Part shown: in pieces, positions 1 through 5,330 of the stretch
Numbering within the stretch: the first letter of the stretch is position 1
Layout of the letters: the number at the start of each line of letters is the position of its first letter
Source of the DNA: Deltaproteobacteria bacterium
GTDB taxonomy: Bacteria; Desulfobacterota; Binatia; DP-6
Direction of reading: 5' to 3'
Assembly (NCBI GenBank): GCA_005879245.1
Contig: VBLA01000160.1
Coordinates: forward strand, 1-5,330
DNA: 5,330 bases
The notes under the pieces: model-generated
Seen by the model: only the letters and a program-made list of their open reading frames with translations
What the model was told of the DNA's origin: nothing
The model's database searches: none
Translations under genes and position numbers: made by a program

Positions 1-909
1 GCCCTGCACACGATCGACGCACCGCCGTCGAACCTGCCTCCGCCAGCGCTCCTTCCCCTGTCCGCCTCCACCCCGTGCTCGCCCGCCGCCTGCGACGACG
101 GCAACGCGTGCAGCGTCGACGGTTGCGACAACGCGGGGAAGTGCACGCACACGCCCGCGCCGGACGGCACGACGTGCGACGACGGCAATGCCTGCACGAC
201 GACTGATACCTGCACGGCAGGTGTGTGCCGCGGGACAGCCGTCACCTGTGGCGCGGACACGCCGTGTCACCAAGTGGCAACGTGCGATCCCAGTACCGGA
301 CAGTGCACGCAGACCGCGCCGTTCTCGACCTGCAGCCCCGGTGGCGGGAAGAAGACCACGGACTGCGCCGTCGAGTGGGTGGTCGAGAATCCGCACAGTC
401 CGAAGGGCCGGACGCGGAGCGTCCAGGTGTGCCGTCAGGGCGATCCGTCCTGCGATTTCGACTCCGACACCGGGCAGTGCAGCTTCCTCGTTCGTGTGTG
501 CCTCAGCAACACTGACGCCAACCTTCCAGTCTGCACGCCCGGTCAGATCGCGACTTACGAGCTTCGGCAGCCGACACCCGGTTCCCGGAATGCGGAGACC
601 CTCCTGACGGCAATCGCGGCGCTCGCGCCGTCCTCCCGGGGTGGGAAGAGACTCAGCCAGGTGAGCTTCTCCCCTCCTGCCGCCGCGACCGATCAGTGCA
701 CGGCCGGTCTACCGCTCGTTGTACCGCTCCGTCGGATGCTCGCCGTCAAGGCCCGGGCTACCTCGCCGGTCGGCCTCCGCGACACCGACAAGCTGAAGCT
801 CAAGTGCACGCGCAAGCCGCCGTCCGGGATCCAGAGGGTGGAGCACCCGACCCCGCTCGCGTCGTCGCTGCTCGCCTGTCTCAGTCGCCCAGCTGCTTGC
901 TTCTTTTGA
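1..909 (+). CDS. Cys-rich CDDGNAC-repeat protein, probably exported (5' end outside window)
   Basis: The frame is open from base 1 to a TGA at 907-909 (302 visible residues), so the start codon and any signal peptide lie upstream. The visible part begins with a Pro/Ala-rich linker (residues 1-25), followed by three tandem four-cysteine units (residues 31-102), two of which open with CDDGNAC. A looser Cys-rich stretch follows at residues 111-178 and contains DSDTGQC, an echo of DPSTGQC in unit 3. There are 24 cysteines in 302 residues, which suggests a disulfide-bonded protein outside the cytoplasm. Near the C-terminus, RDTDKLKLKC (residues 260-269) looks like the end of a folded domain. The last 30 or so residues look unstructured and may be a run-on created by loss of an earlier stop. 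Repeats of this kind occur in large surface or secreted proteins of deltaproteobacteria-like lineages. Function is unknown; binding or structural roles are guesses. The 3' end overlaps the convergent gene by 29 bp. Confidence 0.75.
   Translation, partial: ALHTIDAPPSNLPPPALLPLSASTPCSPAACDDGNACSVDGCDNAGKCTHTPAPDGTTCDDGNACTTTDTCTAGVCRGTAVTCGADTPCHQVATCDPSTGQCTQTAPFSTCSPGGGKKTTDCAVEWVVENPHSPKGRTRSVQVCRQGDPSCDFDSDTGQCSFLVRVCLSNTDANLPVCTPGQIATYELRQPTPGSRNAETLLTAIAALAPSSRGGKRLSQVSFSPPAAATDQCTAGLPLVVPLRRMLAVKARATSPVGLRDTDKLKLKCTRKPPSGIQRVEHPTPLASSLLACLSRPAACFF
91..306 (+). repeat. Three tandem four-cysteine repeats, CDDGNAC type
   Basis: These are protein-level repeats within the first gene. Unit 1 has Cys at residues 31, 37, 42 and 48; unit 2 at 59, 65, 71 and 76; unit 3 at 83, 89, 95 and 102. 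The spacing is C-x5-C-x4/5-C-x4/5/6-C. The first two units also share DNA: TGCGACGACGGCAA occurs at 91 and again at 175, 84 bp (28 codons) later. Unit 3 keeps the cysteine spacing but has lost the DDGN motif. The array probably extends upstream of the window. Confidence 0.75.
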
Positions 910-1456
910 TAACCTTCAAGCTCGAGACCGCGGGGCTGACGCCCGTCGTCGTACCGCTCGCGTTGACCACGACGTTCTGGCTGTCCGCGACGAGTGCGTT
1001 ACAGACGATCTTCGAGGACGTGCTCACGATGCGGGCCGATCCATTGTCGAAGGCGCCGATGCCGATGATGCAATCCTCGTGGAGCTGCAACGTCGCCCCA
1101 TTCGAGATCGTCACCGTGCTACCGGCCGAAACGTTCAGCATGGCACCGTTGCAACCGCCGGCCGGGGGTGGGACGCTGATGTTGTTCAGCTGAGTCCCGG
1201 TATTGTCGAAGACTTCGACACCGATGTTCGCCACGGTTCCCGGCGCGTCGAGATTGGTGCACATGAACTCGGTGACGAATCCGTTCTTCTTGATGACCCC
1301 CGGCACCGTCCAGAGATACCTACCGGGCGTGCCGTCCGTGAAGGCGTCGAGGGGAGTGTTGAGCGGCCCGTTACCGGCGGCAGCCGCCGGCAGGGCGCTT
1401 GCGACCATGACAAGCCCGGCAACGACTCCCGACAGCAACTTCGTCACGTAGTTCAT
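881..1456 (-). CDS. Secreted protein of unknown function with signal peptide
   Basis: This is a complete 191-residue protein. It starts at an ATG (complement of 1454-1456) and ends at a TGA (complement of 881-883). The N-terminus is a textbook Sec signal peptide: MNYVTK, then a hydrophobic core (LLSGVVAGLVMVASAL), then PAAAAGN, with likely cleavage near residue 27. The mature part is short, rich in Val, Thr, Asn, Ser and Gly, and looks all-beta (for example ANIGVEVFDNTGTQL and STVTISNGATLQL). It has four cysteines, at residues 66, 102, 129 and 152, enough for two disulfides. I see no catalytic motif, lipobox, PEP-CTERM anchor or transmembrane anchor; the tail (KVIKRSKQLGD) is basic and polar. 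It may be a periplasmic or released beta-sandwich protein. I do not recognise a named family. A GGAGGT ribosome binding site 7 nt before the ATG supports this start. It is the only well-supported gene on the minus strand here and is divergent from the glycan operon. Confidence 0.82.
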   Translation of the reverse strand: MNYVTKLLSGVVAGLVMVASALPAAAAGNGPLNTPLDAFTDGTPGRYLWTVPGVIKKNGFVTEFMCTNLDAPGTVANIGVEVFDNTGTQLNNISVPPPAGGCNGAMLNVSAGSTVTISNGATLQLHEDCIIGIGAFDNGSARIVSTSSKIVCNALVADSQNVVVNASGTTTGVSPAVSSLKVIKRSKQLGD

Positions 1457-1463
1457 CGTTTCG

Positions 1464-1469
1464 ACCTCC
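1464..1469 (-). promoter_or_regulatory. Ribosome binding site of the secreted protein gene
   Basis: The minus strand reads GGAGGT here, a near-perfect anti-Shine-Dalgarno match, 7 nt before the ATG that ends at 1456. It fixes the start codon and contrasts with the divergent glycosyltransferase gene, which has no visible site. Confidence 0.8.
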
Positions 1470-1511
1470 GGCTGTCATTTGCGCGGCGCATCCTGCGGTA
1501 TCCGGGAAACA

Positions 1512-1538
1512 GTCGTACGCTGAGGCTGCGGCTGTCAA
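1512..1538 (-). promoter_or_regulatory. Candidate promoter for the secreted protein gene
   Basis: On the minus strand a perfect TTGACA (complement of 1533-1538) is followed, after a short 15-bp spacer, by TACGAC (complement of 1512-1517), a weak -10 match. A start of transcription near 1505 would leave a leader of about 50 nt before the ATG. The -35 box is perfect, but the -10 box and spacing are poor, so this is only a candidate. Confidence 0.3.
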
Positions 1539-1550
1539 GTACCTGAACGA

Positions 1551-1572
1551 CTGACGGTCGAGTCGCGGTCAG
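1551..1572. repeat. Imperfect inverted repeat in the divergent intergenic region
   Basis: CTGAC at 1551-1555 pairs with GTCAG at 1568-1572, with two further inner pairs (one a G-T wobble) and mismatches between them. It sits upstream of both divergent genes, where an operator would be expected. The arms are short and it may be chance. Confidence 0.25.
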
Positions 1573-1623
1573 AGGTGGGGTGCCTCCGGCGAGGGCGCTG
1601 CGTTAGTATCCCCGTCCGCGACC

Positions 1624-2862
1624 ATGTCGCTCGACACCTCTTCCCGCTCTTCCCGAATCGCTTACGTCCTCAAGGTCTTCCCCAGGCTCTCGGAGACGTT
1701 CGTCATCAATGAGATCCGGGAGCTCGAGCGGCAGGGCGTCGCGGTCCACGTGTTCTCGCTCCATGCGCCACCAGCAGCGGTTCCTCATCGCCTCCTGCAT
1801 GCGCTCGAGGCCCCGATCGTCCAGGTCGATGCGCTAGAAAGACCGTCTCATGAGCAGCTCCAGCGGGCGACGGCGTTACTGACGGAGCGCATCGCGGAAG
1901 GGCACGACCTCGCCGAGCGCCTCTTCCCGAAAAGCTACGTGCGCCTTGCTGTCCAGCTCGCCCGCTTCGTCGAGACTGGCTTCGGCCGCTTGCATGCACA
2001 CTTCGCGTCCCGTGCCGGCCATGTGGCGATGCTCGCGAGCACGCTCCTCGGGATCCCCTACAGCTTCACCGCGCACGCCAAGGACATCTACCACGAGGAG
2101 GTCGATCAGGAGGTCCTGCGCGTGAAGATGCGTCTCGCCACGCTCGTCGTCACGGTGAGCGATTTCAATCGCCAGACGCTCCTGCGGATCGGGAGGGGTA
2201 TCCCGGGGATGGAGCGCAAAATCGTCCGGGACTACAACGGCATCGACCTCGCGCTCTTCCACCCCGCTCGGGCGGAGGACCGCCTTCCGGGACGCATCCT
2301 CGCCGTGGGCCGACTGGTCGAGAAGAAGGGATTCCCCGTTCTGATCCAGGCCTGCGATCAACTCGCCCGGCAGGGCCTGCCGTTCACCTGCGACCTCATC
2401 GGATCGGGAGACCAGGAGCCGGCGCTGCGCGCCCTCGTCCGAGAGCGCAGACTCGACGACGCGGTCCGGCTTCGCGGCGCAGTTCCGGTCGAGCAGGTGG
2501 CGGTGGAGATGCGGACCGCTTCGGTCGTGGTCTTGCCCTGCGTCGTCGCCGCCGACGGCAACGTCGATGCGCTCCCGACCGTGCTCCTCGAGGCGATGGC
2601 GTGCGGCCTCCCGGTCGTCTCGACCGCGCTCTCGGGCATCCCCGAGATCGTCGCCGACGGCGAGACCGGCTACCTGGTGCCGCCTGGCGATCCGGCCGCC
2701 CTGGCCGCTGCCATGAGGCGGCTGCTCGAGGACTGCGCGCTCGCCGAGCGTCTCGGCAGAGCGGGACGGGAGCGCGCGAGGGATCTCTTCGATCTACGTA
2801 CCAACGTCACCCGGCTCCGCGGCTGGCTCACCGCTGTGGACGCGTCCCGCGTATCCGCATGA
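1624..2862 (+). CDS. GT4 family glycosyltransferase, WcaL/AmsK-like
   Basis: This is a complete 412-residue GT-B fold enzyme, a normal length for GT4. It is predicted to transfer a sugar from a nucleotide-sugar donor to a growing surface glycan, with retention of configuration, at the cytoplasmic face of the inner membrane. The N-terminal acceptor domain starts with RIAYVLKVFPRLSETFVINE (residues 11-30), typical of colanic-acid WcaL and amylovoran AmsK relatives, and carries HAHFA (124-128) and FTAHAKDIY (148-156). NGID (205-208) marks the domain junction. The C-terminal donor domain has VGRLVEKKG (228-236), IGSGDQEPAL (259-268) and DALPTVLLEAMACGLPVVS (315-333), in which D315 and E323 form the D/E-x7-E catalytic motif, followed by SGIPEIV (337-343). 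The first acidic residue is Asp rather than Glu, a variant I believe is common in this subfamily. The start is supported by the homology beginning at residue 11, but no Shine-Dalgarno site precedes it. It is the first visible gene of the operon; the stop overlaps the next start as ATGA. The sugar and acceptor are unknown. Confidence 0.93.
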   Translation: MSLDTSSRSSRIAYVLKVFPRLSETFVINEIRELERQGVAVHVFSLHAPPAAVPHRLLHALEAPIVQVDALERPSHEQLQRATALLTERIAEGHDLAERLFPKSYVRLAVQLARFVETGFGRLHAHFASRAGHVAMLASTLLGIPYSFTAHAKDIYHEEVDQEVLRVKMRLATLVVTVSDFNRQTLLRIGRGIPGMERKIVRDYNGIDLALFHPARAEDRLPGRILAVGRLVEKKGFPVLIQACDQLARQGLPFTCDLIGSGDQEPALRALVRERRLDDAVRLRGAVPVEQVAVEMRTASVVVLPCVVAADGNVDALPTVLLEAMACGLPVVSTALSGIPEIVADGETGYLVPPGDPAALAAAMRRLLEDCALAERLGRAGRERARDLFDLRTNVTRLRGWLTAVDASRVSA

Positions 2863-4133
2863 GACCACCCCACATCGCCTACGTCTGCGCGGATCGCGGC
2901 GTGCCCGTTCTCGGCACGAAGGGGGGATCGACGCACATCCGCGAGCTGGTGAACGCCCTCGCCGCCCGGGGAGCGGAGCTGCGCGTCCTCGCCGCCCGGC
3001 CGAGCGACGGCGCGAGCCGGACCAGCGTGCGAGCGGAAGTCGTCGACGTCGGATCCGCACGCTTCTCGCGCCTGCTGCGTACCCAGATCCGGCGCGTGGC
3101 CCCCGGGGCGGCAGGGGAAGTCATCGGCAGCGAGACGCTTGGCTTCCTCCTCAACCAGGACATCTACCTCGGGCTCCAGCGATTCCACAGCCGGTGGCGC
3201 ATCGACGTCATCTACGAACGCTACTCGCTCTGGGGCCATGCTGCGCTGCGCTTCGCCCGGGACCACGGCATCCCTTTCCTCCTCGAGGTAAACGCACCGC
3301 TCCGCCTCGAGCAAGCGCGGTACCGCGCGCTGCACAACGGCGTCGTCGCCGAAGCCCTCGAGGCCCACCTCTTCCAGCTCGCCGACCGCGTGATCGTGCC
3401 CTCCTCCGCGCTGCGCGACTACGTGATCGGACGGGGCGCCCGGCCGGGGCGGGTGCGCATCGTCTACAATGCCGCGGACCCGAACGTGTTCCGGCCACCG
3501 CCGGCGGGGACGCGACCCGGGACAGCGGGTGACCGGTTCGTCATCGGGTTCCTCGGCAGCCTCAAGCCCTGGCACGGGATCCAGGACCTGCTCCGCGCCT
3601 TCGTCCGCCTCCGGCGACGGAGCCCGGCCTATCGCCTCCTCATCGTGGGCGACGGGCCGCTCCGACCGGCGATCGAGCAGATCCGGCGGCGCGAGGGGCT
3701 GACGGACGCGATCCGCGTGACCGGCAACGTCGACTACGCCCGCGTGCCGGCGCTCGTCGCGGAGATGGACGTCGCCCTGGCGCCCTACCCGCGCCTGACC
3801 GCCTTCTACTTCTCGCCCCTCAAGGTCTACGAGTACATGGCCGCCGGGGTGCCAATCGTGGCGAGCGCGATCGGCCAGGTCACGGAGATCCTGACCCACC
3901 GCCGGACGGCGCTCCTCCACCCCGCGGGCAGCATCACCAAGATCGTCGACCACGTGGAGGAGCTCCGCACCCGCCCCCGTCTTGCCGCGCGCCTCGCGCG
4001 TGCCGCCCGGCACCTCGCCGTCAAGAAGTACACCTGGGACCGGAACGCCGCCCGTGTCCTCGCGATGATCGCGACACTCCACCGACAGATCCGAGAGGGC
4101 CGCTATGCCCCTGCAGAAGAACCCGCTCTTTAA
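2859..4133 (+). CDS. GT4 family glycosyltransferase (second of the operon)
   Basis: This is a 424-residue GT-B glycosyltransferase, distinct from its neighbour. The frame is open further upstream, but the ATG at 2859 is chosen because it gives an ATGA overlap with the preceding stop and the typical N-terminus HIAYVCADRGVPV. The glycine-rich acceptor-domain loop GTKGGSTHIREL lies at residues 19-30. IYERYSLWGHA (118-128) and LEVNAPL (142-148) follow, then VPSSALRDYV (180-189) and NAADPNVF (204-211). The donor domain has IGFLGSLKPWHGI (229-241), LLIVGDGPLRP (260-270) and FYFSPLKVYEYMAAGVPIVAS (316-336, split here as FYFSPLKVYE then YMAAGVPIVAS), with E325 as the conserved donor-binding Glu. The canonical first Glu of E-x7-E is absent, as in other SPLK-EYMA type enzymes. 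It probably acts on the same glycan as the first enzyme. Its last 29 bp overlap the start of the exporter gene, which suggests translational coupling. Donor and acceptor are unknown. Confidence 0.92.
   Translation: MRPPHIAYVCADRGVPVLGTKGGSTHIRELVNALAARGAELRVLAARPSDGASRTSVRAEVVDVGSARFSRLLRTQIRRVAPGAAGEVIGSETLGFLLNQDIYLGLQRFHSRWRIDVIYERYSLWGHAALRFARDHGIPFLLEVNAPLRLEQARYRALHNGVVAEALEAHLFQLADRVIVPSSALRDYVIGRGARPGRVRIVYNAADPNVFRPPPAGTRPGTAGDRFVIGFLGSLKPWHGIQDLLRAFVRLRRRSPAYRLLIVGDGPLRPAIEQIRRREGLTDAIRVTGNVDYARVPALVAEMDVALAPYPRLTAFYFSPLKVYEYMAAGVPIVASAIGQVTEILTHRRTALLHPAGSITKIVDHVEELRTRPRLAARLARAARHLAVKKYTWDRNAARVLAMIATLHRQIREGRYAPAEEPAL
4093..4099 (+). promoter_or_regulatory. Candidate ribosome binding site of the ABC exporter gene
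   Basis: GAGAGGG lies 5 nt before the ATG at 4105-4107, inside the end of the second glycosyltransferase gene. It supports 4105 as the exporter's original start even though the domain-coding frame further down is different. Confidence 0.45.
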
Positions 4134-5330
4134 GAACGTCCGCTGGAAACGCCTCGTCCGGCTCTTCCACTACTTCCGGCCACTACGCCCTCATCCCGAA
4201 ACACCACCTGCGCTGGGCGCTGCCCTTCGACCTCCTGAAGGGCTACGGCGCCATGGGGATCGCCACCATCTCCTGTGCCCTTCTCCTCCTGATCGCGCTC
4301 GTCGGCGGTCTCTTCGCCTACTACCAGAGCTACCTCATCGCCGCCGCCGGCCAGCGCCTCACCTTCGCCGTCCGCCGGCGCTACTTCGCGCACCTGCAGC
4401 GGCTCTCGCTCTCCGTCCACAACGCCCATCGCACCGGCGACCTCGTGCTGCGGGCGACGGGCGACACGAACATGCTGCGCGAGATGCTGGTCGACAGCGT
4501 GCTCATCATCCTGAGCGAGGTGCTCGTCGTCTTCGGCATGCTCGCGGTGATGTTCGTCATGGACTGGCAGCTGACGGCGGCCAGCCTCGCGGTGCTCCCG
4601 CTGATGACGCTCACCGCCTTCCGCTTCTCGCACCAGCTGCGGGAGGCCGTCCGGCTCCAGCGCCAGCGCGACGGCCGGATGGCGGCGCTCCTCGCCGAGG
4701 TCCTGCACGCGATCATCGTGGTGCAGGCCTTCGGTCGGCAGGCGCACGAGGACGCCCGCTTCGGGGACTTCAACAAGCGGAGCCTGAAGCAGGGCATGCG
4801 GGCCGTCCGGCTCGAAGCGGGACTCGAACGGGTCGTGGAGGTGCTGGTCTCGATCGGCACCGCCGGCGTCATCTGGTTCGGCGTCCGGCGCGTCCTGCAG
4901 GGCTACCTGACGCCCGGCGACCTGCTCGTCTTCATCGGCTACCTGGGCAGCACCTACAAGCCGCTGCGGCGCATCGCCCGGCTCACCACGCGCCTCTCCA
5001 AGGCGACCGTCAGCGGCGAGCGCGTCGCGCAGATCCTGGCGATCCAGGAGCGGGTGAGGGAGCGGAAGAACGCACGCCCCGCGCCGCCCTTCCGCGGCGC
5101 CGTGACGTTCAACGAGGTGGAGTTCCACTATCAGAAGGACGTTCCCGTGCTCCGGCGCGTCACCTTCCACGCCGAGCCCGGGCAGTTGGTCGGGCTGGTC
5201 GGGGCCAACGGCGCCGGCAAGTCGACGCTCCTCGGCCTCATCCCACGCCTCTACGACCCGATCGAAGGCGGCGTGGAGATCGATGGCGTGAACGTCAAGC
5301 GCTTCACCCTCGAATCGCTACGGGAGCAGA
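4105..5330 (+). CDS. ABCB/MsbA-type ABC exporter, frame broken near its N-terminus; 3' end outside window
   Basis: This is a half-transporter, with a membrane domain followed by an ATPase, predicted to export a lipid-linked or glycolipid substrate across the inner membrane. The start at 4105 reads MPLQKNPLFKNVRWKR then LVRLFHYFR, a typical ABCB N-terminus, but that frame then loses all similarity. From about 4181 the next frame encodes the rest. It has a transmembrane helix at about 4256-4324, GQRLTFAVRRRYFAHLQRL with HRTGDL (the usual helix-to-coupling region), two helices at 4490-4616, an RxLEA/VEVL region, and two more helices at 4832-4885 and about 4919-4960. The ATPase begins near 5090 (FRGAVTFNEVEFHY, A-loop Tyr at 5129-5131), has Walker A GANGAGKST at 5201-5227, and is cut by the window at the Q-loop Gln (5327-5329). 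The signature motif, Walker B and H-loop lie outside. Only about 56 residues separate FRP from GQR, against roughly 80-90 in relatives, so helix 1 seems absent. If only the later frame is used, the first ATG is 4253, giving a protein without helix 1. Family call is firm; integrity is doubtful. Confidence 0.85.
   Translation, partial: MPLQKNPLFKNVRWKRLVRLFHYFRPLRPHPETPPALGAALRPPEGLRRHGDRHHLLCPSPPDRARRRSLRLLPELPHRRRRPAPHLRRPPALLRAPAAALALRPQRPSHRRPRAAGDGRHEHAARDAGRQRAHHPERGARRLRHARGDVRHGLAADGGQPRGAPADDAHRLPLLAPAAGGRPAPAPARRPDGGAPRRGPARDHRGAGLRSAGARGRPLRGLQQAEPEAGHAGRPARSGTRTGRGGAGLDRHRRRHLVRRPARPAGLPDARRPARLHRLPGQHLQAAAAHRPAHHAPLQGDRQRRARRADPGDPGAGEGAEERTPRAALPRRRDVQRGGVPLSEGRSRAPARHLPRRARAVGRAGRGQRRRQVDAPRPHPTPLRPDRRRRGDRWRERQALHPRIATGA
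4167..4186 (+). repeat. Short direct repeat CCACTAC at the exporter frame-change point
   Basis: CCACTAC occurs at 4167-4173 and again at 4180-4186, offset by 13 bp, which is not a multiple of three. The reading frame of the exporter changes exactly here: CAC TAC TTC CGG in the first frame and CAC TAC GCC CTC in the second. Short direct repeats favour slippage or deletion, so this is the likely breakpoint. A 7-bp match can also be chance. Confidence 0.5.

Larger units (their letters stand above)
1457..1623. other. Divergent intergenic region between the secreted protein gene and the glycan operon
   Basis: This 167-bp gap must carry the promoters of both divergent units unless the operon is read from elsewhere. 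It contains the ribosome binding site of the minus-strand gene, a TTGACA box on the minus strand, and an imperfect inverted repeat at 1551-1572. The 9-mer CGGCTGTCA occurs twice (1469-1477 and 1529-1537). A TAGTAT box lies at 1604-1609 on the plus strand, 14 bases before the operon's first ATG. I see no RNA gene or riboswitch fold in it. Confidence 0.6.

Noticed and set aside
188..607. Arg/Pro-rich open frame overlapping the Cys-rich gene
   Set aside because: It is out of frame with the CDDGNAC repeats and has low-complexity composition with no start signal.
900..960. Intrinsic terminator between the convergent genes
   Set aside because: I found no GC-rich stem followed by a T-run on either strand.
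1079..1546. Plus-strand open frame opposite the secreted-protein gene
   Set aside because: The minus-strand gene has a signal peptide and a perfect ribosome binding site. This frame is Arg-rich with no motif and crosses the intergenic region.
2601..2858. Upstream extension of the second glycosyltransferase
   Set aside because: The frame is open, but its residues are Arg-rich shadow of the first glycosyltransferase. Homology and the ATGA overlap both place the start at 2859.
2670..4082. 470-codon open frame on the minus strand, opposite the glycosyltransferases
   Set aside because: It runs antisense to two clear GT4 genes. Its product is rich in Asp, Glu, Arg, Gly and Val with no motif, the usual mirror of GC-rich codons.
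4165..4190. Programmed ribosomal frameshift as the cause of the exporter frame change
   Set aside because: No slippery heptamer, internal Shine-Dalgarno or obvious downstream pseudoknot is visible, and the apparent loss of helix 1 fits a deletion better.
4130..5170. 346-codon open frame on the minus strand, opposite the ABC exporter
   Set aside because: It is antisense to strongly conserved exporter sequence, and its His/Glu/Asp-rich product is a composition artefact.

Overview
This window is GC-rich bacterial DNA with tightly packed genes. It shows no tRNA, rRNA, CRISPR array or insertion sequence. The Cys-rich CDDGNAC repeats, the high GC and the mix of secreted hypothetical proteins with glycan genes suggest an uncultured deltaproteobacterium-like lineage (Myxococcota, Binatota or similar). 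This is a guess from sequence style, not a taxonomic assignment.

Layout. (1) Positions 1-909 (+) hold the 3' part of a gene for a Cys-rich, presumably exported repeat protein; its start lies outside the window. (2) Positions 881-1456 (-) hold a complete small gene for a secreted protein of unknown function, with a clear signal peptide and a strong ribosome binding site. It converges on gene 1 and overlaps its 3' end by 29 bp. (3) Positions 1457-1623 are a divergent intergenic region, with a TTGACA-like box for the minus-strand gene, a short inverted repeat and a TAGTAT box just before the plus-strand operon. (4) Positions 1624-5330 (+) are a compact operon. It contains a WcaL-like GT4 glycosyltransferase (1624-2862), a second GT4 glycosyltransferase (2859-4133, joined by an ATGA overlap), and an ABCB/MsbA-type exporter half-transporter (4105 to beyond the window end, overlapping the second glycosyltransferase by 29 bp).

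The operon reads as part of a cell-surface glycan locus. Two retaining GT-B enzymes would add sugars to a lipid-linked or polysaccharide precursor, and the ABC exporter would move a glycolipid or related product across the inner membrane. The substrate cannot be told from the sequence.

The most notable observation is in the exporter. Its N-terminus (ATG at 4105) is in one reading frame, while the recognisable transmembrane and ATPase domains, from about 4181 onward, are in another. About 25-35 residues corresponding to the first transmembrane helix also appear to be missing at that junction, which lies within a short direct repeat. This is either a real out-of-frame deletion that damages the gene or an assembly error. 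I found no convincing undescribed biological system.
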